Source: HRBIN23 sp046294495 (GTDB lineage Bacteria > Chloroflexota > Dehalococcoidia > Lucifugimonadales > HRBIN23). Taken from it: a stretch of 22,081 bases of DNA. The notes beneath the pieces are model-generated. The model saw only the letters and a list, made by a program, of their open reading frames with translations. It did no database searches and was not told where the DNA came from. Positions within the stretch are counted from its first letter, which is position 1, and each line of letters starts with the position of its first letter. The DNA is taken from NCBI GenBank assembly GCA_046294495.1, contig JBKBKV010000028.1:1-22081 (forward strand), in the 5' to 3' direction. The translations under genes and the position numbers were made by a program. Positions 1 to 7,118 of the stretch are shown here, piece after piece.

Positions 1-2
1 GC

Positions 3-8
3 TATAAT
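3..8 (+). promoter_or_regulatory. -10 box upstream of htpX
   Basis: A perfect TATAAT hexamer lies 66 bases before the htpX start codon. The matching -35 region would fall off the left edge of the window, so only half of the promoter can be seen. It would drive htpX-pspAB, with a leader of about 60 nt ending in a good ribosome binding site (AGGGGAA, 58-64). Confidence 0.5.
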
Positions 9-74
9 ACAGGGCGAGTGGAAGAGAATCGGGCACGCCCTCTAAAGCGTGCTTGTTAGGGGAAGAAAAGGTAT

Positions 75-995
75 ATGGCTACCCGCGCACGACGCATTCC
101 GCGAGACTGGGGCCTCCTGTGGCGCATGGCCTTTGTTATGGCCTTGCTAGCCGGAGTCTACCTGGCCTTCATTACCTTCCTAAACGCGGCCGGGGTGCCT
201 TGGCTCTTTATCGCCATCATCGCCGCCATTATGCTGGGCCTCCAGTTCTTCCTGAGCGACAAGATGGTGCTATGGTCCCTGGGGGCCAAGCTCATCAGAG
301 CGGAGGAATACCCCAAACTCCACGCTATGGTGGAGCGCCTGGCCATGCAGGCCGGCCTCCCTATGCCCAAAATCGCTGTTATCAACACCGACATCCCCAA
401 CGCCCTGGCCACCGGGCGCAACCCCAAGAACGCTGTGGTGGCTGTAACCACGGGCATCATGCGCCGTCTGGACGATGAGGAACTGGAGGCGGTGCTGGGC
501 CACGAACTGACACATATCAAGAACCGCGATGTGCTGGTGATCACCCTGGCCAGTTTCTTCAGCATGGTAGCCTCTATGCTGACCAACTGGCTTATGTGGG
601 CTATGCTCTTGGGCGGGTTCGGGGGGCGGAGGGATGAACGGGGGGGCGGTGCATGGGCCATTATGCTGGTTTGGCTTGTCTCCTGGCTCGTTTACATAGT
701 CAGCCAACTGCTAATTCTGGCCCTCTCCCGCTACCGCGAGTATGCAGCCGACTTCGGTGGGGCGGTGCTCACTGGAATGCCTTCCCGACTTGCTTCAGCG
801 TTGATGAAGATCAGCAGTGCCATCGCCCGCATTCCCACCGAGGACCTGCGTAAGGTGGAGGGCGCTAACGCCTTCTTCATCGTCTCTGCCCTGAAGGGCG
901 ATGTGCTCTTGGAACTCCTCTCTACCCACCCGCCGGTGCATAAGCGGGTGGAGCGCCTTCGCCGACTGGAACAACGGATGGAGTGGGGACGGTAG
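75..995 (+). CDS. htpX: HtpX-like membrane zinc metalloprotease (M48)
   Basis: Membrane-bound M48 peptidase of 306 residues, close to the usual HtpX length. The zinc site HELTH is at residues 143-147, with the third ligand probably Glu222 in REYAAD. Two hydrophobic segments at about 15-36 and 42-60 precede the catalytic part, and two more lie at about 155-180 and 195-217, as in HtpX. HtpX degrades misfolded membrane proteins with its active site on the cytoplasmic side (family knowledge). The ATG at 75 follows AGGGGAA by 10 bases. pspAB begins 9 bases after the stop and pspAA-pspA converges on the pair, so a role in envelope stress with PspA is likely. A Gly/Arg-rich loop (residues 180-193) separates the two later membrane segments. 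Confidence 0.93.
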   Translation: MATRARRIPRDWGLLWRMAFVMALLAGVYLAFITFLNAAGVPWLFIAIIAAIMLGLQFFLSDKMVLWSLGAKLIRAEEYPKLHAMVERLAMQAGLPMPKIAVINTDIPNALATGRNPKNAVVAVTTGIMRRLDDEELEAVLGHELTHIKNRDVLVITLASFFSMVASMLTNWLMWAMLLGGFGGRRDERGGGAWAIMLVWLVSWLVYIVSQLLILALSRYREYAADFGGAVLTGMPSRLASALMKISSAIARIPTEDLRKVEGANAFFIVSALKGDVLLELLSTHPPVHKRVERLRRLEQRMEWGR

Positions 996-1004
996 GCTAG
1001 GGCT

Positions 1005-1604
1005 GTGGCACTATTCGGACGCCTCTTCCGCAAGCGAACACGCCCCCAAAGCCAGCAGGACCGCCTGCTGGCTTTGGCTTCCGCGCGGATAACCCTGGAG
1101 AGCGTCCATCGCCTGCGCCCCACTGGGAACGCCGGAGTTTGCTTCCGCCCTCAATCTTCCAGCGCCTTTGACACCCTTATGAGCGACCTGCCGGGCCTCC
1201 TGGGCATCGCCCAGAGGGGAGCCGGCACACGCTTCCGCATCGTGTCTGACGAGTATGGAACGCGGTGGGTTGTGCTCCGGGACCAAGAATTTGAAGACCT
1301 TCTCTCGGCCGTCCAGTTGACAGCCGACACGTTCCGGGAGCGGGGCTTCGGGGAGCAGTTGCTGGCCGCCGTTTTCCCTTTCCAATCGCAACCGGACTTT
1401 GAGGGCAAACGCCAAACGGTGGTGTGGATTTACCACTTCCGTCGTGCCACTTTCTACCCGTTTATCCCACGCCCCGGCCAAAAGAGAGACAACGCCCAGG
1501 AACTGGCCATCGCCGCCAAAATGGAGAAGGAGTTGCCCATAGAAAAGGCCCTGGAGGCGTGGTATCCCCTATGGGGCATCCCGTTTCTGGAAGAACAGGG
1601 GTAG
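1005..1604 (+). CDS. pspAB: PspA-associated protein PspAB
   Basis: A 199-residue soluble protein that I recognise as PspAB, a partner protein of PspA/IM30 found in actinobacteria, Chloroflexota and archaea. Recognisable family features are the basic N-terminus followed by LALASARITLES, the RPTGNAGVCF segment near residues 38-47, and a C-terminal half with TFYPFIP followed by RDNAQELAI and WYPLWGIPF. Its biochemical activity is unknown. It starts with GTG 9 bases after the htpX stop and is almost certainly co-transcribed with it. Its stop lies 3 bases from the end of the convergent pspAA. The functional link to PspA is inferred from this neighbourhood and from the same association in other genomes. 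Confidence 0.85.
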   Translation: MALFGRLFRKRTRPQSQQDRLLALASARITLESVHRLRPTGNAGVCFRPQSSSAFDTLMSDLPGLLGIAQRGAGTRFRIVSDEYGTRWVVLRDQEFEDLLSAVQLTADTFRERGFGEQLLAAVFPFQSQPDFEGKRQTVVWIYHFRRATFYPFIPRPGQKRDNAQELAIAAKMEKELPIEKALEAWYPLWGIPFLEEQG

Positions 1605-1607
1605 AGG

Positions 1608-1886
1608 CTATCCCGGGATCAAACCTTCAGCACCAAACAACGCCCGTGCCTCTTCCAGGGTTAAGTCCTCGCTGGGGAGGACGATATCCGAGGGGCGCAG
1701 GTCGTGGAAGGGTAGGGGTTTCCCCTGTTCCCGCACCAGGCGATGCATCTGGCGCAGGATGGTGCGAAACCGCCCCTCCTCCCCGCGGCTCAGGGCATCC
1801 ACTGCCTGGTTGTCCAAGTCGTTGAGGGTGTCCAACAGGGCGCTGGGCACCTGGAACTGGCCTTCAGCGTGGATGCGCACGATCAT
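1608..1886 (-). CDS. pspAA: PspA-associated protein PspAA
   Basis: Small 92-residue protein with the PspAA pattern: N-terminal MIVRIHAEGQFQV, a central acidic helix (LNDLDNQAVDAL), then LPSEDLTLEEARALF and a C-terminal GLIPG. PspAA is thought to act as a small adaptor or regulator of PspA (family knowledge; mechanism not settled). The ATG overlaps the pspA stop in an ATGA arrangement (1883-1886), so the two genes are translationally coupled. The gene ends 3 bases from the stop of the opposing pspAB, which leaves no room for a separate terminator for either transcript. Confidence 0.87.
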   Translation of the reverse strand: MIVRIHAEGQFQVPSALLDTLNDLDNQAVDALSRGEEGRFRTILRQMHRLVREQGKPLPFHDLRPSDIVLPSEDLTLEEARALFGAEGLIPG

Positions 1887-2614
1887 AGTTGCCCTCCGGA
1901 AGGGAGTTGAGCCGAGCCTTTGCCCACCGCTGCTTTGAGGGCCGCCAACTCGGCATCCACATTCTGCTGGGCTGTGAGGCGGGCCAACTCTTGCCCCACC
2001 GGGTCGTGGAGTTTACTAAAGTCTTCCAGCACGCCCACGCGGGCCAGTTCGTCTATGGCGCTGGCCCGTGCAGCCATCTCCTCGGTCCTGCGCTGGGCCC
2101 GCTCTACCGCCGCCCCCACATCGGCCATCTCTTCCCCCAACCCAGACACGGCTTCGCCGATGCGCACCTGGGCCTCGGCCGCCGTGTATTGGGCCTTGAC
2201 GAGTTCTTTCTGGGTGCGGAATGCCTCCACTTTGGCCGAAAGGCGTTGTTCCGCCAGCGTAAGGCGCTCCTGCTCTTGCTGCAGCCGGGTGATCTGCTCC
2301 TCCAGACCCTGCACCTGCTGGAGGGCCATGTGCTTCTTCTGAAGGGCCAGACGGGCCAGGTCTTCCCGTCCCAGGGCCAGGGCTTGGCGAGCCTGCTCGT
2401 CCAGTTTAGGGAGTTGCTGGCGCACCTGCTCCGCCTGGAACTCCAGACGGCGACGGGCGGTTACCACTTCTACAATGCCCTGCTTCACCTTTCGCAGAAG
2501 TTCCAGTTGGCGTTCGTAGGCGTAATCCAGCGTCTCCCGGGGGTCTTCGGCCCGTTCAAGAAGTCGGCTCAATTTGGCTCTGACCATATTGGTGAAGCGT
2601 GAGACAAGCCCCAT
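1883..2614 (-). CDS. pspA: Phage shock protein A / IM30 family membrane-remodelling protein
   Basis: A 243-residue, almost entirely helical protein with the PspA/Vipp1 layout: an amphipathic N-terminal helix (VSRFTNMVRAKLSRLLERAEDP), the DPRETLDYAYERQLELLRKVKQGI segment of helix 1, and a long charged coiled coil from about residue 25 to 200. These proteins bind stressed membranes and form ESCRT-III-like assemblies that limit proton leak (family knowledge). The ATG at 2614 has AGGAGG six bases upstream. First gene of the pspA-pspAA operon, with a probable promoter at 2633-2661. No PspF-type activator or sigma-54-like promoter was seen, so control probably differs from the enterobacterial system. 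Confidence 0.93.
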   Translation of the reverse strand: MGLVSRFTNMVRAKLSRLLERAEDPRETLDYAYERQLELLRKVKQGIVEVVTARRRLEFQAEQVRQQLPKLDEQARQALALGREDLARLALQKKHMALQQVQGLEEQITRLQQEQERLTLAEQRLSAKVEAFRTQKELVKAQYTAAEAQVRIGEAVSGLGEEMADVGAAVERAQRRTEEMAARASAIDELARVGVLEDFSKLHDPVGQELARLTAQQNVDAELAALKAAVGKGSAQLPSGGQL

Positions 2615-2632
2615 GCATCGCCTCCTGCCCTT

Positions 2633-2661
2633 ATAATGGACGAAACAGGCGGGCCTTGCAA
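2633..2661 (-). promoter_or_regulatory. Probable pspA promoter
   Basis: On the minus strand, TTGCAA (2656-2661) and CATTAT (2633-2638) are separated by exactly 17 bases, each matching the sigma-70 consensus at 4 of 6 positions. Transcription would start close to 2626, leaving a very short leader, so a TATAAG-based start slightly downstream is an alternative. The -35 box lies in the self-complementary CTTGCAAG. Confidence 0.4.
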
Positions 2662-2696
2662 GGGGGTAGGAGCCCCGCTAAACCTCTTGAGAGCGG

Positions 2697-2702
2697 TATA
2701 GT
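2697..2702 (+). promoter_or_regulatory. Candidate -10 box for the thiamine-diphosphate enzyme gene
   Basis: TATAGT (5 of 6 matches to consensus) lies 37 bases before the ATG at 2740. No convincing -35 box is seen 16-18 bases upstream. The ribosome binding site AAGGAGGT (2724-2731) with 8-base spacing is strong. Confidence 0.35.
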
Positions 2703-2739
2703 AGAGCAAGGCCACGTAGAAAGAAGGAGGTCTACCTGA

Positions 2740-4374
2740 ATGAAAGGCGCTGCCGCCATCGCTACTATCCTGAAGATGGAAGGGGTGGAGTTCATCACCT
2801 GCTATCCCTCCAACCCCCTTATTGAGGCCTGCGCTGTAGCAGGCATCCGCCCCCTCCTGGCCCGAAACGAACGCATGGCCGTCAACATCGCCGACGGCTA
2901 CAGCCGTGCCTCCTTCGGGCGACGCATCGGAGTGGCGTGCATGCAGTATGGGCCGGGCGTGGAGAACGCCTTCCCTGGTGTCGCCCAGGCCTATACCGAC
3001 AATGTGCCTGTTCTGGTGCTACCCGGAGCCTACGAGCGCTCCCGCCAGGGCGTCCCCCCCAACTTCATCGCCTCGCGCCCATACCACTTCGTCTCCAAGT
3101 GGGCCGAGGGGATCAACGCCGCCGACCGCATACCCCAGACGCTTCGGAGGGCCTTCACCCTGCTGCGAAGTGGAAGGCAGGGGCCTGTGGTGCTGGAAGT
3201 GCCCGCCGATGTGGCCAACGAGGAGGTGCGGGAGGAGGCCTTCCACTACGCCCCCGTGAAGGGATGGCGTCCCGCTGCCGACCCCCAGGATGTGAAGAGC
3301 GCCGTGCGCGCCATCCTGGCCGCCAGGGCACCCGTTATTATGGCCGGGCAGGGTGTGCTATATGGGGAGGCGTGGGGGGAGTTGCAGGAACTCGCAGAGC
3401 GCCTGGAGATCCCTGTGCTCACCACCCTCAACGGCAAGAGCGCCTTTCCAGAAGACCACCCCCTGTCGCTGGGGTGTGGAGGGCGCTCTGTCCCCCTACC
3501 TGTGGCCCATTTCCTCAAAAAGGCCGACCTGGTTATCGGCGTCGGCACCAGTTTCACTCGCTCCTCTTACATTGTCCCTATTCCCCCGGGCAAGACACTC
3601 CTCCAGATAACGGTAAATGAGGACGACATCAACAAAGACTACCCCATTGACATGGCGGTGGTGGGGGATGTGAAGGATGCATTGCGCCAGATGATAGGGG
3701 AGGTGGAGCGCGCCCTGCCTGGAGGGCGGCGCGGCGATGGCAGGGTCAGGGCCGAGGTGGCCGCCGTGAAGCAGGAATACCTGAAAGCCTGGCTCCCACG
3801 CCTCACCTCGGACGAGACGCCCATTAGCCCCTTCCGTGTCATCTGGGATCTGATGCACACCCTGGACAGACGCCGTGCCATCGTTACTCACGACGCGGGC
3901 TACCCCCGCGACCAGATGACGGCTTTCTATGAAGCAGTGATCCCACGGGGCTACCTGGGCTGGGGCAAGAGCACCCAACTGGGCACCGGCCTGGGCCTGG
4001 CTATGGGCGCCAAACTGGCCCACCCCGACAAGGTGGCCGTCAATCTCATGGGAGATGCCGCCTTCGGTATGGTGGGTATGGAAGTGGAGACGGCGGTGCG
4101 GGAGCGCATCCCGATCATCACCATCGTGATGGACAACCAGGGCATGAGTGGGTATGAGCGCTATCTCCCCACCGCCCTCGCCAAATACCAGACCACCAAC
4201 TTGAGCGGCGACTACGCCAAGGTGGCCGAGGGGCTAGGGGCATGGACCGAGCGGGTGGAGCGCCCCCAGGATATTGCGCCTGCCCTGAAGAGAGCCATCG
4301 CCGTTACCGAGGCAGGGCGCCCCGCCTTCCTGCACATACTTACCCGCAAGGAGCCGCTCTTCCCCCAGGGATAG
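2740..4374 (+). CDS. Thiamine pyrophosphate-requiring enzyme, acetolactate synthase-like
   Basis: A 544-residue protein with the three-domain layout of the acetolactate synthase / benzoylformate decarboxylase superfamily. The N-terminal pyrimidine-binding domain (about 1-165) carries the catalytic glutamate at Glu44 (ARNERMA). A central domain (about 185-320) follows, and the C-terminal diphosphate-binding domain (about 360-540) has the metal-binding motif as GDA at 438-440 through DNQG at 465-468. The family norm is GDG, so Ala440 is slightly unusual. Substrate cannot be read from the sequence; decarboxylation or carboligation of a 2-oxo acid is the family chemistry. No small regulatory subunit gene (ilvH type) is nearby, so it is unlikely to be the main biosynthetic acetolactate synthase. 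It ends 5 bases from the convergent dehydrogenase gene. Confidence 0.85.
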   Translation: MKGAAAIATILKMEGVEFITCYPSNPLIEACAVAGIRPLLARNERMAVNIADGYSRASFGRRIGVACMQYGPGVENAFPGVAQAYTDNVPVLVLPGAYERSRQGVPPNFIASRPYHFVSKWAEGINAADRIPQTLRRAFTLLRSGRQGPVVLEVPADVANEEVREEAFHYAPVKGWRPAADPQDVKSAVRAILAARAPVIMAGQGVLYGEAWGELQELAERLEIPVLTTLNGKSAFPEDHPLSLGCGGRSVPLPVAHFLKKADLVIGVGTSFTRSSYIVPIPPGKTLLQITVNEDDINKDYPIDMAVVGDVKDALRQMIGEVERALPGGRRGDGRVRAEVAAVKQEYLKAWLPRLTSDETPISPFRVIWDLMHTLDRRRAIVTHDAGYPRDQMTAFYEAVIPRGYLGWGKSTQLGTGLGLAMGAKLAHPDKVAVNLMGDAAFGMVGMEVETAVRERIPIITIVMDNQGMSGYERYLPTALAKYQTTNLSGDYAKVAEGLGAWTERVERPQDIAPALKRAIAVTEAGRPAFLHILTRKEPLFPQG

Positions 4375-4379
4375 GGCTT

Positions 4380-5468
4380 TTACCCCTCCAGGGTATAGGG
4401 GATACCCAGTTCCCCGCAGATGCCGCGGAGCCACTGCACGACTTCCGGGTGCAGGGGGATGCCCTTGACCCGCCGTTCCTGCTCTGCCTCCCACTCGGGC
4501 AGGCCGGCGTAGAGGACCCTTTCGTAGCCAGGGGCCGGAGGCGTCTCCCGCAGGGTGCGCAGGAACTCGTCCATCTCATCCTTGAAGTGCTCCACCGGCG
4601 TAAAGGCGTCTATGTTGATGGCGGCCACAAAGTGGTTGGCAGAGCCTCTCCCCAACTTGAACCCAAACCCCGCCCCAGAAAGGACACCACCCAATATCTC
4701 CACCATGCAGGCCAGCCCGTAGCCTTTGTGAGAGCCCAGTTCTCGGGTGCTCCCAATGGGGAGGTTGTAATACCTCTCCGGCACAGGGGTAGGCTCCAGG
4801 ATAGGCTCCCCTCTCTCGTTGGCGATCATGCCGGGCGGAATAAGCGTGCCCAAACGGCGCGCCAGGCCCAGTTTGTTGTTGGCCACAATGGTCATAGCGG
4901 CGTCGTAGACGAAAGGGGGTTCCCTGCGGGCGGGGGCGGCAATGGCCAGAGGGTTGGTGCCAAGGCGAGGCTCCCGTCCAAAGGTAGGGAGCATGCTGGG
5001 GCCAGTGGCCGTCATGCAGATGCCGATCATATCGTGGGGCAGAGCCAGCATGGCGTGGTAGGCGGCCATACCCAAGTGGCGCCCGTTGTGAACTGTTACC
5101 ATCCCCACGCCGGTCTCCTTCGCTTTGCGGATGGCAATTTGCATAACCTTGGGCACCACCATTATCCCCAGGCCAAAATCGGAGTCCACATTGGCGGTGG
5201 AGGGCGTCTCCCGGACAACCCGCCAGTTGGGGCGGGGGTTCAGGGTGCGATTGTTGTAGCCCTGCACATAAACACGAAGCATATTAGACACACCATGGGT
5301 ATCCACTCCCCGCAGGTCGGCGCTTACCAGCACATCCGCCCCGATGCGGGCGTCCTCCTCCGACACGCCCATCTTGCGGAAGATGGCTTCTACAGTTGCT
5401 CTGAGCTTATCCGGGCGAACCCGAATGGCCAGGCTTTCGGGGACTTTGAAAACTTCCAGCATACGCAC
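4380..5468 (-). CDS. Malate/L-lactate dehydrogenase-family (Ldh_2) NAD(P)-dependent oxidoreductase
   Basis: A 362-residue member of the family that includes YlbC-type malate/lactate dehydrogenases, ureidoglycolate dehydrogenase and sulfolactate dehydrogenase. It is unrelated to classical Rossmann-fold LDH. Motifs seen are RGVDTHGVSN at 53-62, NGRHLGMAAYHA at 128-139 with the candidate catalytic His131, GTNPLAIAAP at 170-179, and SHKGYGLACMVEIL at 246-259. It should reduce a 2-oxo acid or oxidise a 2-hydroxy acid with NAD(P); the substrate is not predictable. The start is either GTG at 5468 or ATG at 5462; GAGG sits 5 bases before the ATG, and AGGAG suits either. Last gene of the LLM-small protein-dehydrogenase operon. 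Confidence 0.88.
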   Translation of the reverse strand: MRMLEVFKVPESLAIRVRPDKLRATVEAIFRKMGVSEEDARIGADVLVSADLRGVDTHGVSNMLRVYVQGYNNRTLNPRPNWRVVRETPSTANVDSDFGLGIMVVPKVMQIAIRKAKETGVGMVTVHNGRHLGMAAYHAMLALPHDMIGICMTATGPSMLPTFGREPRLGTNPLAIAAPARREPPFVYDAAMTIVANNKLGLARRLGTLIPPGMIANERGEPILEPTPVPERYYNLPIGSTRELGSHKGYGLACMVEILGGVLSGAGFGFKLGRGSANHFVAAINIDAFTPVEHFKDEMDEFLRTLRETPPAPGYERVLYAGLPEWEAEQERRVKGIPLHPEVVQWLRGICGELGIPYTLEG

Positions 5469-5478
5469 CTCACTCCTG

Positions 5479-5775
5479 CTATCTGAGATGGAGCACCTCT
5501 TTGGCGAGCCTGTCTATCTCCCTCAACTCTTTGTGCAGGGCGTCCCGCACCTCTTGACGCACCCTGCCAATGGGCTGTTCCAGGGAAAAGGTCATCCCCA
5601 CCCCCTGCCAGTGGCACTCCTGGGACAACTCCGCCAGGCGCACATGGGCAGGATCCTGTTTGATAAAGTCAAAGTCAAGGAAGGCGTCTCGGATAGAGTC
5701 CTCCGAAGCGCTGCGCTGGCGCAGGCCTTCAAGCCTATCCAGGTATGCCCACAGACGCCGGGCGAAGGGTTCCAC
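5479..5775 (-). CDS. Small hypothetical protein between LLM oxidoreductase and Ldh_2 dehydrogenase
   Basis: Unrecognised protein of 98 residues. A longer reading frame runs up to 5847, but it would overlap the oxidoreductase gene by 56 bases. The GTG at 5775 is preferred because GGAGG sits 5 bases before it, just after the oxidoreductase stop. The N-terminal half is helical and charged, the middle has CHWQGVGMTFSLEQP, and the C-terminal third (REIDRLAKEVLHLR) looks like an amphipathic helix. There is no signal peptide or membrane segment. It lies 16 bases after the oxidoreductase gene and 10 before the dehydrogenase, so the three are probably co-transcribed. A role as a small accessory protein is only a guess. 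Confidence 0.6.
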   Translation of the reverse strand: MEPFARRLWAYLDRLEGLRQRSASEDSIRDAFLDFDFIKQDPAHVRLAELSQECHWQGVGMTFSLEQPIGRVRQEVRDALHKELREIDRLAKEVLHLR

Positions 5776-5791
5776 TGTTGCCTCCACGGGT

Positions 5792-6727
5792 CTAGGCAAA
5801 AACGGGCAGCACCTTCTCAGCGAAGGCGCGCAAGGCTCGCCAGTCAAAGGGGGCGCGGAGGGCGATGTTCACCTGCTGGGCACCCGCCTCCACATATTGG
5901 TGGATACGCTCTATAGCCTCCTGGGGGGAGCCGGTAAGCATACCGCCCTCCCGCTCCTGGGCCTGCGCTCCCCACTGCTGGCGCAGGAAGTCCCGCTTGC
6001 GCTGGGCGTCGGCCTCGTCGGCACCCATATAGAAGCCGATGTTCACACTGCGGAAAAGTTGCTTGGGGTCGCGCCCCTCCACACGGCACCACTCCTCCAA
6101 GATCGCACACTTGCGAGCGAAGTCCTCGGGGGAAACATATGGGCAGTTCCATCCGTCGGCGTAGCGCGCTGCGACGCGCAGGGTACGCCGCTCCCCCTGC
6201 CCACCTACCCATATAGGCAGACGAGGCTGGAGAGGCTTGGGGTTGCAGTAGGCGTTGACGACCTGAAAATGTTTGCCCCGGAAAGTGGTTACCTCCTGGG
6301 TAAGGAGGGAGCGCACAACTTGGATGCCCTCCTCCAGCATGTCCAGGCGCACCTTAGGGGGCGGGAAGGTGTAGCCGTAGGCGGCGTATTCCATCTCGTG
6401 CCAGCCGGCCCCTAGCCCCAGGGTCATACGCCCCTTGCTTATATGGTCAATGGTGCAGGCGGATTTGGCGATAAGGCCCGGGTTGCGATAGCCCACATTC
6501 ATCACCAGGCATCCGATGCGCACTTGGCGGGTCTCGGCGGCCAGGGCAGTGAGGATAGAGACGGTCTCAAAGGAGGGGTGGGTGCCATCCACAGGCGGGG
6601 TCTCATACATATGGTCCCACACGGACAGCCAGGCAAACCCCACCCTATCGGCCCAGCGCCAGACCCGGCGCAGCTCAGCATAAGTGGCATCTTGCTGGCC
6701 AGTATGAATGCCTATAGGGAGACGCAT
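5792..6727 (-). CDS. LLM-class (F420-dependent type) oxidoreductase
   Basis: Luciferase-like TIM-barrel oxidoreductase of 311 residues. Typical signatures are the N-terminal beta strand with GIHTG, SVWDHMYE around residue 35-42, the RIGCLVMNVGYRNPGLIAK segment, and the family-defining TIDHISKGRMTLGLGAGW followed by EMEYAAYGY. The pattern resembles actinobacterial and Chloroflexota enzymes that use coenzyme F420, but FMN cannot be excluded, and the substrate is unknown. An upstream ATG at 6757 is in frame, but it falls inside the -10 box of the promoter. The ATG at 6727 has GGAGGG five bases upstream and gives the usual N-terminus. First gene of a three-gene minus-strand operon. Confidence 0.87.
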   Translation of the reverse strand: MRLPIGIHTGQQDATYAELRRVWRWADRVGFAWLSVWDHMYETPPVDGTHPSFETVSILTALAAETRQVRIGCLVMNVGYRNPGLIAKSACTIDHISKGRMTLGLGAGWHEMEYAAYGYTFPPPKVRLDMLEEGIQVVRSLLTQEVTTFRGKHFQVVNAYCNPKPLQPRLPIWVGGQGERRTLRVAARYADGWNCPYVSPEDFARKCAILEEWCRVEGRDPKQLFRSVNIGFYMGADEADAQRKRDFLRQQWGAQAQEREGGMLTGSPQEAIERIHQYVEAGAQQVNIALRAPFDWRALRAFAEKVLPVFA

Positions 6728-6755
6728 GTTTTCCCTCCGCAGGCGTGTCCACCGC

Positions 6756-6784
6756 ATTGTAGCGAGAAGGCGAGAGAATGTAAA
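6756..6784 (-). promoter_or_regulatory. Promoter of the LLM oxidoreductase operon
   Basis: On the minus strand, TTTACA (6779-6784) and TACAAT (6756-6761) have a 17-base spacer. Each matches the sigma-70 consensus at 5 of 6 positions. Transcription would start near 6749, giving a leader of about 22 nt that contains the GGAGGG site. This fixes the translation start at 6727. Confidence 0.7.
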
Positions 6785-6793
6785 CCCTATACG

Positions 6794-6822
6794 TTGACAC
6801 CTTTCCCATTCCCTGTTACAGT
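6794..6822 (+). promoter_or_regulatory. Promoter of the SRP RNA gene
   Basis: A perfect TTGACA (6794-6799) is followed after 17 bases by TACAGT (6817-6822, 4 of 6). The predicted start point, 6828-6830, coincides with the first base of the closing helix of the SRP RNA, so promoter and RNA support each other. A 13-base palindrome covers the -10 box. The promoter is back to back with that of the LLM operon. Confidence 0.7.
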
Positions 6823-6826
6823 AACA
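6814..6826. promoter_or_regulatory. 13-base perfect palindrome over the SRP RNA -10 box
   Basis: TGTTACAGTAACA reads as TGTTAC-A-GTAACA, a perfect inverted repeat of two 6-base arms around one base. It contains the whole -10 hexamer of the SRP RNA promoter and lies 30 bases upstream of the -35 box of the divergent LLM promoter. A repressor dimer bound here would block SRP RNA transcription. No regulator is encoded next to it. Confidence 0.4.
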
Positions 6827-6827
6827 A

Positions 6828-7097
6828 TGGCCGTGCTAGACGGGGAGTTGGCGGTGCCCTGGACCCGCAATCCGCCATAGCGGGGTCGAACTCCCCCTTG
6901 CGGGCTGGCGTGGGGGCCGCTGGGCCTCGCTAGACGGTGTTGAAGGTCGGGTCCTGCGCGGCAGAGACCTGTGAACCCCGCCAGGCTCGGAAGGGAGCAA
7001 CGGTAAACAGGCCCCTCTGAGCGCCGCAGGGGTGCCTGGCTGGAGCCGTCTATTGGTCTATGCCTGCGCGCCACGTTCAAGAGGGGGTGCACGGCCA
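6828..7097 (+). ncRNA. ffs: Signal recognition particle RNA, long form with Alu-like domain
   Basis: The SRP-binding domain is unmistakable: GTGAACCCCGCCAGG at 6971-6985, then GGAAGGGAGCAACGG at 6989-7003 with a GGAA tetraloop (6989-6992), closed by CCTGT/ACAGG (6968-6972 with 7007-7011). Flanking helix 5 pairs AGACGG (6932-6937) with CCGTCT (7046-7051). A 5' domain closed by GGGGAGTT/AACTCCCC (6842-6849 with 6889-6896) looks like the Alu domain. The ends pair over nine bases (6828-6836 with 7089-7097), giving about 270 nt, the size of the long bacterial type. The RNA works with Ffh in co-translational targeting of membrane proteins; the Alu domain is linked to elongation arrest. No T-rich terminator is seen at the 3' end, so read-through into the next gene with processing is possible. 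Confidence 0.92.
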
Positions 7098-7118
7098 ACT
7101 TTTAGCGCGAGGTGTGTT

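Noticed and set aside
1889..2602. A 237-codon open frame on the plus strand
   Set aside because: It is antisense to pspA and shows only low-complexity Leu/His/Gly sequence, a mirror of the coiled coil.
2740..5468. Sulfopyruvate/sulfolactate (coenzyme M type) gene pair
   Set aside because: The TPP enzyme is a single three-domain protein, not the two-subunit sulfopyruvate decarboxylase, and the two genes converge rather than forming an operon.
4242..5486. A 414-codon open frame on the plus strand
   Set aside because: It runs antisense across the Ldh_2 dehydrogenase, whose motifs are clear, and its translation has no recognisable domain. Long antisense frames are common in GC-rich DNA.
7032..7118. 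Longer N-terminus for the amidohydrolase from the ATG at 7032
   Set aside because: This stretch is the 3' part of the SRP RNA; the GTG at 7119 has a ribosome site and gives the normal family start.
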